Shown here one piece after another: positions 39,704-48,811 of a stretch of DNA of 64,000 nucleotides; within the stretch, counting starts at the first letter, position 1, and every line of letters starts with the position of its first letter. Under the pieces are notes generated by a model, which was not told the origin of the DNA, ran no database searches, and saw only the letters and a program-made list of their open reading frames with translations. Origin of the DNA: an uncultured Pelagibacteraceae bacterium (GTDB lineage: Bacteria > Pseudomonadota > Alphaproteobacteria > Pelagibacterales > Pelagibacteraceae); NCBI GenBank assembly GCA_902578525.1, contig CACHDJ010000001.1:62001-126000 (forward strand). The letters are read 5' to 3'. The position numbers were made by a program, and so were the translations under genes.

Positions 39704-40628
39704 TTTTTTCAATTAAATATTCGAGCAATATATGTGGAAAGGTTAAAGACGCCAAACCTATAAATATAATTTTGAGAACCGAACTATCAAAATCGTAAGT
39801 ATTATTTAATAAATATAGTCCAAATAAACAAAAAGTAGCAGTAAGAATTGTTAGTGGTAAAGCTTTTTTTGTAAAAATTTTCAAGCCATTAGTTAATTCA
39901 TTTTTATCTAATTCAGACATTAATGAAATACTGTGTCTTACAGAATGCAAAAAACAGAAATAGATTGTAAATGCTACCAAAGGAGAAAAATAATAGTTTA
40001 TTATCAGAATTGAAAAATAATCTAAAAAGATCGTAAATTTTTTAATCTCAAAATTTTTAACAAATAATACAATACTTGATAAAGTTGATATAATTATACC
40101 ATAAAGCAAAATTTTTTTTGTTTCTATAAAATCTAAGAATTCGTAAAAAGACTCATTATCAATTAATAGTAATTTAAATATGGATACTGTTTCATCAAAA
40201 TGAAAGTACATTGGCATAAGAATTATTAATGAACCTTTTAAGAAAAATAATAATTGATTAAAAGATGAATTTTTAACTATCAAAAATTGTGTATCTTCTT
40301 TGCCAAAATGATGTGAGGCTATTATCAAAAAAATTATTAAAGAAATAGATGGTATGATTATCCAAAAAAAAATTACAATTATAGAGATTAAAATATATGA
40401 CAAATAAAAAATAAAGAAATTATTAATCCCAAAAATTTGAAAAAGTTTTCTTCCTTTTAGATTATCAAGTGAACCATGGGACACACCAATACTTAGAATC
40501 AAAAATAAACAAATTAATGGAGAAATTGTAAAATAATCAACCTTAAATGCTATAATAGAAAAAATATTACAAAGTATAAAAAAGATAAAAGAATGATTTA
40601 AATTTATTTTTTTAATCTGATTATTCAT
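39693..40628 (-). CDS. blh: Brp/Blh-type beta-carotene 15,15'-dioxygenase
   Basis: A 311-residue, mostly hydrophobic membrane protein that splits beta-carotene into two retinals. The likely iron-binding histidines are all present: GVSHGSLDNLKG (His51), ASHHFGKEDTQF (His106, His107), HSVRHSISL (His228, His232) and FPHILLEY (His299). It lies 12 nt after crtY and overlaps ispH. It implies a retinal-based rhodopsin in the cell, but none is encoded in the window. Confidence 0.93.
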   Translation of the reverse strand: MNNQIKKINLNHSFIFFILCNIFSIIAFKVDYFTISPLICLFLILSIGVSHGSLDNLKGRKLFQIFGINNFFIFYLSYILISIIVIFFWIIIPSISLIIFLIIASHHFGKEDTQFLIVKNSSFNQLLFFLKGSLIILMPMYFHFDETVSIFKLLLIDNESFYEFLDFIETKKILLYGIIISTLSSIVLFVKNFEIKKFTIFLDYFSILIINYYFSPLVAFTIYFCFLHSVRHSISLMSELDKNELTNGLKIFTKKALPLTILTATFCLFGLYLLNNTYDFDSSVLKIIFIGLASLTFPHILLEYLIEKNEK

Positions 40629-40640
40629 TTTTTTATAAAA

Positions 40641-41708
40641 CTAATAAAATAAAGCTTTTACAAAAGTCCATTTAGGCATTTTTAAAATAATTGATAAATC
40701 CTCAAAAAAATTACTCTTATTTGATAAAAATTTTATAACAGTCTTTGGCGAACTCTTAAACATTTTAAAAAAAATATCAGGCATCATCTCAGGGTTTTTA
40801 TCAATAACCCTTAAAAAAATATGATCTAAGAATTGATATTTTTTTCTTATCTCAAATTTTTTAGCATTTGAAATATTTTCAAAATTTTGACATATGTATT
40901 TACTATGTTCCTGAATATTTAGAAAAGTATAACCTGTACTTAATCTAGTCATACCTCCAGCAGTTCCAATATTTATTTTGTTTTTTTCTTTTTCATATGT
41001 TGGGTAGAATAATGGTATTGCTCCTTTCTCTTTATAAGTTATTTTATAATTTTTTAAGTTTAACTTATTTTCAATGTAATCTTTAATTTGATTATCATAA
41101 TCTTTTTGAGAATTATCATTCATTTTTGATAACCAAGTAGTTTCAATTAATGCCTTATTTTTTGAGTAGGGAAGTGTATAAAAAAAATGAACACTTTCCC
41201 TTTGTGAACAGTCAAAATCCATAAGATTAAAAATTTCATCATCAAAAAAATTATTTTGAGTTTTTACTTCTACACCACAAAAATGCTGCCAAAGGTTACG
41301 ATGATCTTTTTTAATAGATGGAACGCTGTTAAAAATAAAAGAATTTTCCGAATTAATTTCGCTTATATCTTTAAAGAAAGAAATATTTTTATTCTCCTTT
41401 AATCTATTGTTGATTTTTTCATAGAATAATCCACTATCAATACTTTGATAAGGATAATTGATGCATTCTAAATAATTAGTTTTTTTTGGTATATTAACTG
41501 AAAAATTTTCCCAACTTTTTTTTACGCAATCATCAAAGTTATGAGAAGCTACTTTCCAAAAAGACCAAGTTTTATCTTTTTTATATTCTGTTCTTGGTTC
41601 AATAATAGCCAAAGTTTTATCTTTTAATTTTTTATTGATTTCGAGTTCATATGCGAGTGATAACCCTGCGCAACCACCACCAATAATAATATAATTAAAT
41701 TCTTTCAT
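40641..41708 (-). CDS. crtY: Lycopene beta-cyclase
   Basis: A 355-residue flavoprotein that cyclises both ends of lycopene to beta-carotene. The FAD motif is YIIIGGGCAGLSLAYEL at the N-terminus; KDKTWSFWK, ALIETTWLS and GTAGGMTRLSTGYTF are family motifs. It overlaps crtB by 14 nt. Position between crtB and blh fits the pathway order. Confidence 0.95.
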   Translation of the reverse strand: MKEFNYIIIGGGCAGLSLAYELEINKKLKDKTLAIIEPRTEYKKDKTWSFWKVASHNFDDCVKKSWENFSVNIPKKTNYLECINYPYQSIDSGLFYEKINNRLKENKNISFFKDISEINSENSFIFNSVPSIKKDHRNLWQHFCGVEVKTQNNFFDDEIFNLMDFDCSQRESVHFFYTLPYSKNKALIETTWLSKMNDNSQKDYDNQIKDYIENKLNLKNYKITYKEKGAIPLFYPTYEKEKNKINIGTAGGMTRLSTGYTFLNIQEHSKYICQNFENISNAKKFEIRKKYQFLDHIFLRVIDKNPEMMPDIFFKMFKSSPKTVIKFLSNKSNFFEDLSIILKMPKWTFVKALFY

Positions 41709-42546
41709 CTAAATTTATTTCTTCATAAATCAAATTATGATCATGTTGTATTTGATCATCTCTATTAAAGCTGAATGATAGTTTAATTAAGTCAAAAATT
41801 GATAGAAAAGTCTCGAAGATTTTTTCTATATTTGAAACATATATCTTTCCTGAATTTTGATAATTTTCTATACTTTTTTTGTTAAGAATTTTATAACCTA
41901 TTTTTCTATATACTCTTCTAGCAACTAAAATAGAAAAACGGAAACTCAGTGGTAAATCCTTAATTGAATAAAATGAATTTTTGTAAAAAGTATCAGCAAG
42001 ATTGATAGTTGATGAAATTTCCTCGAAATTTTCATCTATATAAAAACGATTATTTCTAGCATCTTCAATTACATCTCTGGATATATTAGTAAGCTGCATT
42101 GCAATTCCAAGATCAATTGCTGATTTTAGTGAACTTTTTTTATTAACTTTTAAAATTTTCGCCATCATTAACCCTACAGTTCCAGCTACCCTGTATGAAT
42201 AAATCAATAAATCTTTTTTTGAATTTAATTTAACTTTATTTTTAATATCTGATTTAATTCCAAATAATAAATCTTGAACGATTATCAAAGATATATTGAA
42301 CTCTTCAATAAGATTCCACATATTCTTAATAATAGGATTATCAAAGTTTTTTTGGTTAAAATCGTTTTCAAAAAGACTAAATTTTTTTTCTTTATTTTCT
42401 ATTTTTTCATCATCATCTGCAATGTTGTCTGCTACTCTGCAAAAATCATACAATGCAGAACATTTTTTAAACGTTTTTTTAGGTAAAAAAAAACCAGCCC
42501 AATTGAATGACTTAGCATAAACAGACAAGTAACTTTTATCAGACAT
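41695..42546 (-). CDS. crtB: Phytoene synthase
   Basis: A 283-residue squalene/phytoene synthase family protein condensing two geranylgeranyl diphosphates to phytoene. Both Asp-rich motifs are visible: DFCRVADNIADDDE (about residues 30-43) and QLTNISRDVIEDARNNRFYI. Its ATG overlaps the crtI stop by 1 nt. The gene for geranylgeranyl diphosphate synthase (crtE) is not in the window. Confidence 0.96.
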   Translation of the reverse strand: MSDKSYLSVYAKSFNWAGFFLPKKTFKKCSALYDFCRVADNIADDDEKIENKEKKFSLFENDFNQKNFDNPIIKNMWNLIEEFNISLIIVQDLLFGIKSDIKNKVKLNSKKDLLIYSYRVAGTVGLMMAKILKVNKKSSLKSAIDLGIAMQLTNISRDVIEDARNNRFYIDENFEEISSTINLADTFYKNSFYSIKDLPLSFRFSILVARRVYRKIGYKILNKKSIENYQNSGKIYVSNIEKIFETFLSIFDLIKLSFSFNRDDQIQHDHNLIYEEINLDERI

Positions 42547-44006
42547 TATAAAATTTTATCTAAAACTTTTGCCGAAGATAGCACTCCTGGTACACCAGCC
42601 CCTGGATGAGTACCCGCTCCTACAAAATAAAGTCCATCATATATTTCAGATTTGTTATGAAACCTAAAATAAGCTGATTGTGAAAATTTTGGCTGGATTG
42701 AAAAACCTGAACCATATTTAGTATTTAAATCTTTTTCAAAATAATCTGGTGTTAGATAGAAATCTTCAACAATATTTTCCCTAAGATTTGACATCAAATC
42801 TTTTTCCATTTTGTCTATTACCAAGTTTTTCATTTTTTCACCCTCAACTGACCAATCAATTTTTGATTGATTATTTGGGACTGGAACTAAAACATAAAAA
42901 CAATCTTGTCCATTAGGTGCCATAGATTTATCCGTAGCTGAAGGCCTATGAAGATAATAGCTTATATCATTATTTAATTTTTTATTTTCAAATATATCAT
43001 CAAGATGTTCTTTATATTTGTTACCAAACTTTATTGTATGATGCTCTACTTCACTATAAGTTTTTTTAGTCCCAAAATAGTAAACGAATAATCCCATAGA
43101 ATATTCCATTCTATTTTTTTTCCATCTAAACATGAGTGAATTATCTTTATTTTCATTTAACATTTTTTCATAAACAGCAGGAGGGTCAGCATTACAAATA
43201 ACGTTATTAGCCTCAATCTTAGTTTGATTATTTAATTGAACACCAGTTACCTTTTTGCCATTAGAAATAATTTTTGTCACTTCATGACCCTTTATTGTTT
43301 CTATACCGACTTCACTCATTAGTTTTTCAAAACCTTTTATGATATTACCTGTTCCTCCCATCGAGTAATGGATACCCCATTTTTTTTCTAGATATAAAAT
43401 CAGTCCATAAATAGAAGTAGTTGTAAAAGGATTTCCACCCACTAAAAGAGGGTGCATACTTAATACTCTTCTTAGTTTCTCATTTTTTACATAAGATGAA
43501 ACTAATGAATAAACTGATTTATAACTTTTAAGTTTCAAAAGTGCTGGCAATTGTTGCATCATGACCAAAGGTTTATCAAAAGGTACATCTGCAAGTTCTG
43601 TAAACCCTTTATCAAAAATTTTTTTTGTAAAATTTACTAATTTTTCATAACCTTTTACATCTTCTTTACTTATTTCTTCAATTTGTTTTTTCATCTCGGT
43701 TTCATCACCTGAGTAATTAAATCTCGAATTGTCTTCAAAAACGAATTGATACCAAATTTTTAGCGGTGAAAGTTTAATATAATCTCTTGGATTTTTTTTA
43801 AATAATTCAAATAGTTCGTTGATTAAATATGGTGCTGTAATAACTGTAGGACCACCATCATAGATAAATCCATTTCTCTTGAAAACTCTTGCTCTACCTC
43901 CGAGATCTGGATGTTTCTCAACCAAAGTAACTTTATGGCCTTTAGCTTTAAGACGGAGTGCTGCAGCTATACCCCCAAAACCAGAACCTATTACAACTGA
44001 ATTCAT
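42546..44006 (-). CDS. crtI: Phytoene desaturase
   Basis: A 486-residue CrtI-type desaturase, phytoene to lycopene. The FAD motif is VIGSGFGGIAAALRLKAKG, followed by VEKHPDLGGRARVF, and the C-terminal motif is YFVGAGTHPGAGVPGVLSSA. It is full length. It starts 39 nt downstream of the atpF stop on the same strand; no terminator is seen in that gap, so read-through from the ATP synthase genes is possible. Confidence 0.97.
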   Translation of the reverse strand: MNSVVIGSGFGGIAAALRLKAKGHKVTLVEKHPDLGGRARVFKRNGFIYDGGPTVITAPYLINELFELFKKNPRDYIKLSPLKIWYQFVFEDNSRFNYSGDETEMKKQIEEISKEDVKGYEKLVNFTKKIFDKGFTELADVPFDKPLVMMQQLPALLKLKSYKSVYSLVSSYVKNEKLRRVLSMHPLLVGGNPFTTTSIYGLILYLEKKWGIHYSMGGTGNIIKGFEKLMSEVGIETIKGHEVTKIISNGKKVTGVQLNNQTKIEANNVICNADPPAVYEKMLNENKDNSLMFRWKKNRMEYSMGLFVYYFGTKKTYSEVEHHTIKFGNKYKEHLDDIFENKKLNNDISYYLHRPSATDKSMAPNGQDCFYVLVPVPNNQSKIDWSVEGEKMKNLVIDKMEKDLMSNLRENIVEDFYLTPDYFEKDLNTKYGSGFSIQPKFSQSAYFRFHNKSEIYDGLYFVGAGTHPGAGVPGVLSSAKVLDKIL

Positions 44007-44045
44007 TGTGATAATTTATAGTTTTTTAGAAAAATTGTAAGACTA

Positions 44046-44543
44046 TTATGAGTTAATTTTTTTTAACTCTTCTTTAGTTTCGTGTAAATTTTTTTGAAAC
44101 AATGTATCAAGCTTAGATTTATCAACAGATGTAGTAATAATTTTTTTTACTGAATCTAAAGCAATCTTTATTGAAGCATCTTTAATTTCTTTAATTGCTG
44201 CCTCTTTCATCTGATCTATTTTGTTCTTATTTAGATTTTTTTTAATTTCAGATGTCTTATGAAATTTATCATTTAGTTCAATTACAAGTCTATCACCATC
44301 TTTTTTAGCTTGCTCAAGAATTTCGTTACTTACTGATTTAGCAGTATCTAATTTTTTTTGTGCATTATCTAGTAATGTTTTAGCTTCAGTTCTTAGTTTT
44401 TCGCTTTCATCAATTTCATTTTTGATATCTAAAATTAATTTATTGAGAATCTCGTTAACTTTTTGAGGGATTTTTAAATATACAAGCCCCCCAAAAAAAA
44501 TAATGAAAGAAATAGCTACCCAGAAAGTTGAATCAATTTCCAT
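44046..44543 (-). CDS. atpF: ATP synthase F0 subunit b
   Basis: A 165-residue stator subunit: one N-terminal membrane helix (about residues 4-22), then a long charged amphipathic helix for the peripheral stalk. ATG 44543 (MEIDSTFWVAIS) is chosen because GGAG stands 9 nt upstream and it matches the usual start; longer frames add a non-homologous leader. It overlaps the b' gene by 11 nt. b and b' form a heterodimer in alphaproteobacteria. Confidence 0.92.
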   Translation of the reverse strand: MEIDSTFWVAISFIIFFGGLVYLKIPQKVNEILNKLILDIKNEIDESEKLRTEAKTLLDNAQKKLDTAKSVSNEILEQAKKDGDRLVIELNDKFHKTSEIKKNLNKNKIDQMKEAAIKEIKDASIKIALDSVKKIITTSVDKSKLDTLFQKNLHETKEELKKINS

Positions 44544-45123
44544 AGTATTTATCTCCATTTCTTTTTGACAAATCATCAACAATTGCAGAGATACTACTGT
44601 TGTTTATTTCAGCACCAATTAATTTTTTTACAAGTTCAGAAGAAGTTTCAATCGCAATTTTATTAATTTTTTCTGGAGCACTTTTTTTGAGAACTTCAAT
44701 TTCTTCTTCTACTTTTTTAACTTCCTGATCAATTTGTTTATCTAAAATTTCTTTTTTAGAATTTATATCTTTAAGAACTTTTTCTCTTATATTTTTAAAA
44801 ATATTTTTTGCTTCTAATTTACTTTTTAAAACAATATCATCATACTCTTTAAGCTTTGACTCACTACTTTCTCTTTGTTTTTCTGCTGCCTCAATATTCT
44901 CTTGTATTTGAGATTTTCTTAATTCCAAATTTTTACTTATCTTTGGCAGTATAAGTTTCGATAGAACTACATACAAAAGACCAAAAGTAAGTGTTAGCCA
45001 GAATACTTGTGAAATCCAAAACTCTGGATTTAATTGAGGCATACCTCCACTTTCAGCTGCAAAAACTTTTTTAATAAAAAAAAAATTAAAAAATATTAAC
45101 TGAAAAAATATTTTTTTAATCAT
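44533..45123 (-). CDS. atpG: ATP synthase F0 subunit b'
   Basis: A 196-residue second b-type subunit. It opens with a hydrophobic leader (MIKKIFFQLIFF..., ending KKVFAAES) that looks like a signal peptide with an AxA-like site. NPEFWISQVFWLTLTFGLLYVVL follows as the membrane anchor, and then a long coiled coil. Position between atpE and atpF is standard for the duplicated b subunit. ATG 45123 is preferred to a TTG upstream. It starts 4 nt after atpE. Confidence 0.9.
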   Translation of the reverse strand: MIKKIFFQLIFFNFFFIKKVFAAESGGMPQLNPEFWISQVFWLTLTFGLLYVVLSKLILPKISKNLELRKSQIQENIEAAEKQRESSESKLKEYDDIVLKSKLEAKNIFKNIREKVLKDINSKKEILDKQIDQEVKKVEEEIEVLKKSAPEKINKIAIETSSELVKKLIGAEINNSSISAIVDDLSKRNGDKYYGN

Positions 45124-45127
45124 TAAT

Positions 45128-45355
45128 TTAAAATGCAAAAAGAATGATTAACGCAACTACTAATCCAAATAATCCTGTTGCTTCTGCAAGTGCAAAGCCT
45201 AAAAGCAAATTAGGAAACTGTTTTTGTGCAGCAGATGGATTTCTCATTGCTCCTGACAAATAGTTTCCAAAAATTATTCCAATACCAACACCAGCACCAG
45301 CTAGAGCAATTGCTGCTAGACCTGCACCGATCATTTTTGCTGCTTCTAATTCCAT
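45128..45355 (-). CDS. atpE: ATP synthase F0 subunit c
   Basis: A 75-residue two-helix proteolipid forming the rotor ring. The ion-binding carboxylate is Glu58 in FALAEATGLFGL, and the polar loop is GAMRNPSAAQ. The Na+ coordination pattern (Gln in helix 1, Glu-Ser/Thr pair in helix 2) is absent, so H+ coupling is expected. A strong GGAGG ribosome-binding site lies upstream. Confidence 0.98.
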   Translation of the reverse strand: MELEAAKMIGAGLAAIALAGAGVGIGIIFGNYLSGAMRNPSAAQKQFPNLLLGFALAEATGLFGLVVALIILFAF

Positions 45356-45373
45356 TATATCCTCCTATATTAA

Positions 45374-46108
45374 TTAATGGTGTAAGTTTAATGCATCATT
45401 TAAATAGATGCAGGTTAAGATTGCAAAAACATATGCTTGAAGAAAAGCAACTAAGATCTCCAAACCTGTTAAAGCAACCGAAAAACTCAGTGGAAGCCAT
45501 CCACCAACTATTCCAAGACTTATTACAAAGCCTCCGAAAACTTTCATCATAGTATGGCCCGCCATCATATTAGCAAATAATCTTACAGATAAACTGATTG
45601 GTCTACTTAAATAAGAAATTATCTCAATAACTACAATTAATGGAAGTAAAACTACAGGCACACCACTTGGAACGAATAACTTTAAATATCCAAACCCATG
45701 TTTAATAAATCCAATAATAGTGACCCCAATAAAAATAAACCCTGCTAACACAAATGTTACTATTATATGACTCGTTACTGTAAAAGAGTAAGGTATCATG
45801 CCAAACATATTACAGAACAACACAAACATAAATAAAGAAAATATAAAAGCAAAGTAGGGTCTTGCTTTAGATCCAGCAGTGTCACTAATCATTTTCGAGA
45901 CAAAGGTATAACTTAGCTCTGCCATTAACTGTAATTTATTGGGTAACATTGAATTTTTTTTTGATCCCAAATTAAAAATTATTAAAATTGCTAATGAGCT
46001 TATAACCATAAACAAACTAGAATTAGTAAATGAAATATCAAAATCACCTATTTTAATCTCTGGTCCAATTCTATAAACTTCGAATTGTGTCATTGGGTTT
46101 GCGGCCAT
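45374..46108 (-). CDS. atpB: ATP synthase F0 subunit a
   Basis: A 244-residue membrane subunit forming the proton half-channels. The essential Arg is in PISLSVRLFANMMAGHTMM; the later AFLQAYVFAILTCIYLNDAL is the conserved last helix. The opening ANPMTQFEVYRI is typical of alphaproteobacteria. It lies 11 nt after atpI and 18 nt before atpE. Confidence 0.98.
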   Translation of the reverse strand: MAANPMTQFEVYRIGPEIKIGDFDISFTNSSLFMVISSLAILIIFNLGSKKNSMLPNKLQLMAELSYTFVSKMISDTAGSKARPYFAFIFSLFMFVLFCNMFGMIPYSFTVTSHIIVTFVLAGFIFIGVTIIGFIKHGFGYLKLFVPSGVPVVLLPLIVVIEIISYLSRPISLSVRLFANMMAGHTMMKVFGGFVISLGIVGGWLPLSFSVALTGLEILVAFLQAYVFAILTCIYLNDALNLHH

Positions 46109-46119
46109 AATGTCTTTAT

Positions 46120-46395
46120 CTATTTTTGCATATTTTTTGCAGATTTAATTACGTTAGTTATTCCAGCAACTACCCCTACAAAAAAAAATATTAAAATTAA
46201 CCATGGTTTAGTACCAAAGGTCTTGTCTAAAATAAACCCAATAATTGTCCCTACAGCAACTGCTGATACTAATTCTGTACTTAGCTTAAAAGCAGTGCCA
46301 ATAGGGGATGGATTAAGTTTTTTATTATTCAAGTCTCTTTTAGAGGCCTTATTTTTTGCAATCTCTAAGCGAGTTTTGAATGGATCTTTGGACAT
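46120..46395 (-). CDS. atpI: AtpI/AtpZ family ATP synthase accessory protein
   Basis: A 91-residue protein with a charged N-terminus and two helices (about residues 35-55 and 60-82) bearing glycines (VAVGTIIGFILDKTFGTKPW). This is the usual first gene of bacterial F0 operons, thought to assist c-ring assembly or Mg handling. It follows smc by 11 nt. Confidence 0.88.
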   Translation of the reverse strand: MSKDPFKTRLEIAKNKASKRDLNNKKLNPSPIGTAFKLSTELVSAVAVGTIIGFILDKTFGTKPWLILIFFFVGVVAGITNVIKSAKNMQK

Positions 46396-46406
46396 TTTTA
46401 GTTTGA

Positions 46407-48803
46407 TTATGCAACCATACTCTCTGCTTTTTGTAAATCAACAGCAACTAATTGACTGATACCTTTTTCAGCCATTGTGACACCATATAGTCTATTCATT
46501 TTAGACATTGTTAAGGCATGGTGAGTTACAATTATAAATTTGGTATTTGTAATTTTTGTAAGCTCTTCAAGTAAATTGCAGAACCTAGTGACATTGGCGT
46601 CGTCTAATGGAGCATCCACCTCATCAAGCACACAAATTGGTGATGGGTTCGTTAAGAAAACTGCAAAAATTAGAGATAAAGCAGTTAACGCCTGCTCACC
46701 ACCTGATAATAAAGTAATTGACTGAAGTCGTTTTCCTGGAGGACTTACCAGCATTTCTAATCCTGCTTCAAGAGGATCATCTGAATCTACTAATTCTAAT
46801 TTTGCATTTCCTCCATTAAATAGCTTTGTATAAACTTCATTAAATTTTCTATTAACTTTTTCAAAAGCTTCAATTAATCTTTCTCTACCTTTTTGATTTA
46901 GTTCATTAATGCTTTCTTTGAGTTTTACTATAGCTGTTACTAAATCTATACGGTCTTGCTCCATTTTTTTAATTTCAGACTCATATTTATTTGTTTCTTC
47001 ATCAGCCTTTAAATTTACAGATCCTAATTTTTCTCTTTCTTGTTTTTTTTTATCTAATAAATCCTCTTGATTAACAGCATCTGGAAGTTCTTCTTTTCCA
47101 AAAAGATTGGAATTTTCTAAAATATTCTCTTCAGTGTAATTAAGTTCAGAGTTAACTCTATCTATCAAGTCATTCTTTCTTTTTTTTAAACCTTCGATCG
47201 TTGCACCTGAGCTTGCTTTTCTTTCTCTTATTTGAATGGATTGCTCTTGAATTTCATTTAATTGAGCTCTTAGGGTCTCTATTTTTTCATCAGTAGTATT
47301 TATAATAGTTTCATTTTCAGTTTTTTCTTGTTCGGAAATTCTTAAACCTTCAGAGATTTGACCTTTTTTTTCAGCTTGTAAATTTGGTTGATTATCTAAT
47401 TTTTTTAATTGTGAGTCTAATTTATTTTTTCTCTCTGTAAGCTCAGCTATCATTTTTTCAGAATTTGATAATAAATTTTTCCAGCTTTCTATTTCTTTAT
47501 CAATAATATTTATTCTTTCGTTCCTTTTTACAGACTCTTTTTTAATATTTTGGTTTTTGCTAAAAGTATTGGCGTACTCATCAATTATTCCTTTGCAGTT
47601 ATCGAGAACTGATATAGCTTCCTCATTTTTGTGTGAATTTATTAATTCTTTAATTCTATCTATTTCTAAATTTAATCTACCTTTAGCGTTGTCCAAATCT
47701 TCATTAGATTTTTTTTCAGTTTCATAATATTTTGAGTCAATTTCAATAAGCTCATTTTTTTCTTCTTTTAATCTTTTTTCGTTTGAGTTTGCGTCTATAA
47801 CTATTCCTTTTTCTCTATTGATATCATCATCAAAAGTTTGAAGAGATTTCTTTATACTTTCTATTTCATCTTGAATCCTAATATTTTCCTCATCGAGCCC
47901 TTGTAGCTCTAAATTAAGTCTTTGAATTTTTGATAGATTTTCAATATTTTTCTCTCTTAATGGTGAAACTTTATCTGTCTCAGATTTAATTAGATTTTCA
48001 AGTTCAGAAATCTTATCATTAAAACCACTTACTTCTCCCTCTGCTTCAGTGTTAATTTCATTTTCAACTTTAATTTCTTTATCAATTTCTAATAATTTTA
48101 GATAATATAAACCAGCTTCTATTTTTTTTATATCATCAGATATATTTTTATATTTAGTTGCCTCCTCAGCTTGTTTTTGAAGATTAGCAAGTTGCTTTTC
48201 TTGCTGTCTTCTTAATTCATCTGCTCTTTTTAAATTATTTTCTGCAGCCCCTAATCTTAATTCAGCTTCGTGCCTTCTTACATGCAAGCCTGATATTCCT
48301 GCAGCTTCCTCTAAAATAGCTCTTCTATCTGTTGGTTTTGCTGTTACTAAAGCTCCAATACGACCCTGACTAATAATTGAAGGTGAGTGAGCTCCAGTTG
48401 ATAAATCAGCAAAAAACATTTGTGCATCTCTAGCTCTTACTTCCTTGTCATTTATATAAAATTTAGATCCTTTATCTTTTTCTATTTTTCTTCTAACATT
48501 GACTTCACTAAGTTCCCTGAATTGGATGGGACCTTCATTGTTTTCATTTGCTACTGTAACAGAAACTTCTGCAATATTTTTAGAAGTTTTGTTTGAAGTT
48601 CCAGAAAAAATTACATCTTCCATTCCAGAACCTCTCATACTTTTAGCTGAGGTTTCTCCCATAACCCATCTAAGAGACTCCACTATATTCGACTTTCCAC
48701 AACCATTTGGGCCAACAATTCCTGTTAAACCATCTTCGATTAGAAAATTGGTTTTATCAGCAAAAGATTTAAACCCATTGAGTTGGATTTTTTTAAACTC
48801 CAT
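46407..48803 (-). CDS. smc: SMC-family chromosome segregation ATPase, short form without recognisable hinge
   Basis: A 798-residue SMC protein. The N-terminal head (about residues 1-165) has GFKSFADKT and Walker A GPNGCGKSN (31-39). The C-terminal head (about 640-798) has signature LLSGGEQALTAL (698-709) and Walker B ICVLDEVDAPLDD. Between them lie about 470 residues of coiled coil. Canonical SMCs have about 1,150-1,200 residues with a globular hinge of about 150 residues in mid-coil; I see none, only a short helical stretch around residues 388-420. It heads the atp run and is preceded by a dsbA-like gene after 8 nt. Confidence 0.92.
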   Translation of the reverse strand: MEFKKIQLNGFKSFADKTNFLIEDGLTGIVGPNGCGKSNIVESLRWVMGETSAKSMRGSGMEDVIFSGTSNKTSKNIAEVSVTVANENNEGPIQFRELSEVNVRRKIEKDKGSKFYINDKEVRARDAQMFFADLSTGAHSPSIISQGRIGALVTAKPTDRRAILEEAAGISGLHVRRHEAELRLGAAENNLKRADELRRQQEKQLANLQKQAEEATKYKNISDDIKKIEAGLYYLKLLEIDKEIKVENEINTEAEGEVSGFNDKISELENLIKSETDKVSPLREKNIENLSKIQRLNLELQGLDEENIRIQDEIESIKKSLQTFDDDINREKGIVIDANSNEKRLKEEKNELIEIDSKYYETEKKSNEDLDNAKGRLNLEIDRIKELINSHKNEEAISVLDNCKGIIDEYANTFSKNQNIKKESVKRNERINIIDKEIESWKNLLSNSEKMIAELTERKNKLDSQLKKLDNQPNLQAEKKGQISEGLRISEQEKTENETIINTTDEKIETLRAQLNEIQEQSIQIRERKASSGATIEGLKKRKNDLIDRVNSELNYTEENILENSNLFGKEELPDAVNQEDLLDKKKQEREKLGSVNLKADEETNKYESEIKKMEQDRIDLVTAIVKLKESINELNQKGRERLIEAFEKVNRKFNEVYTKLFNGGNAKLELVDSDDPLEAGLEMLVSPPGKRLQSITLLSGGEQALTALSLIFAVFLTNPSPICVLDEVDAPLDDANVTRFCNLLEELTKITNTKFIIVTHHALTMSKMNRLYGVTMAEKGISQLVAVDLQKAESMVA

Positions 48804-48811
48804 GGGCTAAC

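Noticed and set aside
44007..44045. Dedicated promoter for crtI
   Set aside because: The best hexamers (TTACAA and TAAATT, 16-nt spacing) match the consensus poorly and overlap the atpF end; not strong enough to list.
45226..45552. 108-codon plus-strand frame over atpE and atpB
   Set aside because: It is antisense to two highly conserved genes with biased low-complexity composition.
46085..46459. 124-codon plus-strand frame over atpB, atpI and smc ends
   Set aside because: It spans three real minus-strand genes and has no recognisable product.
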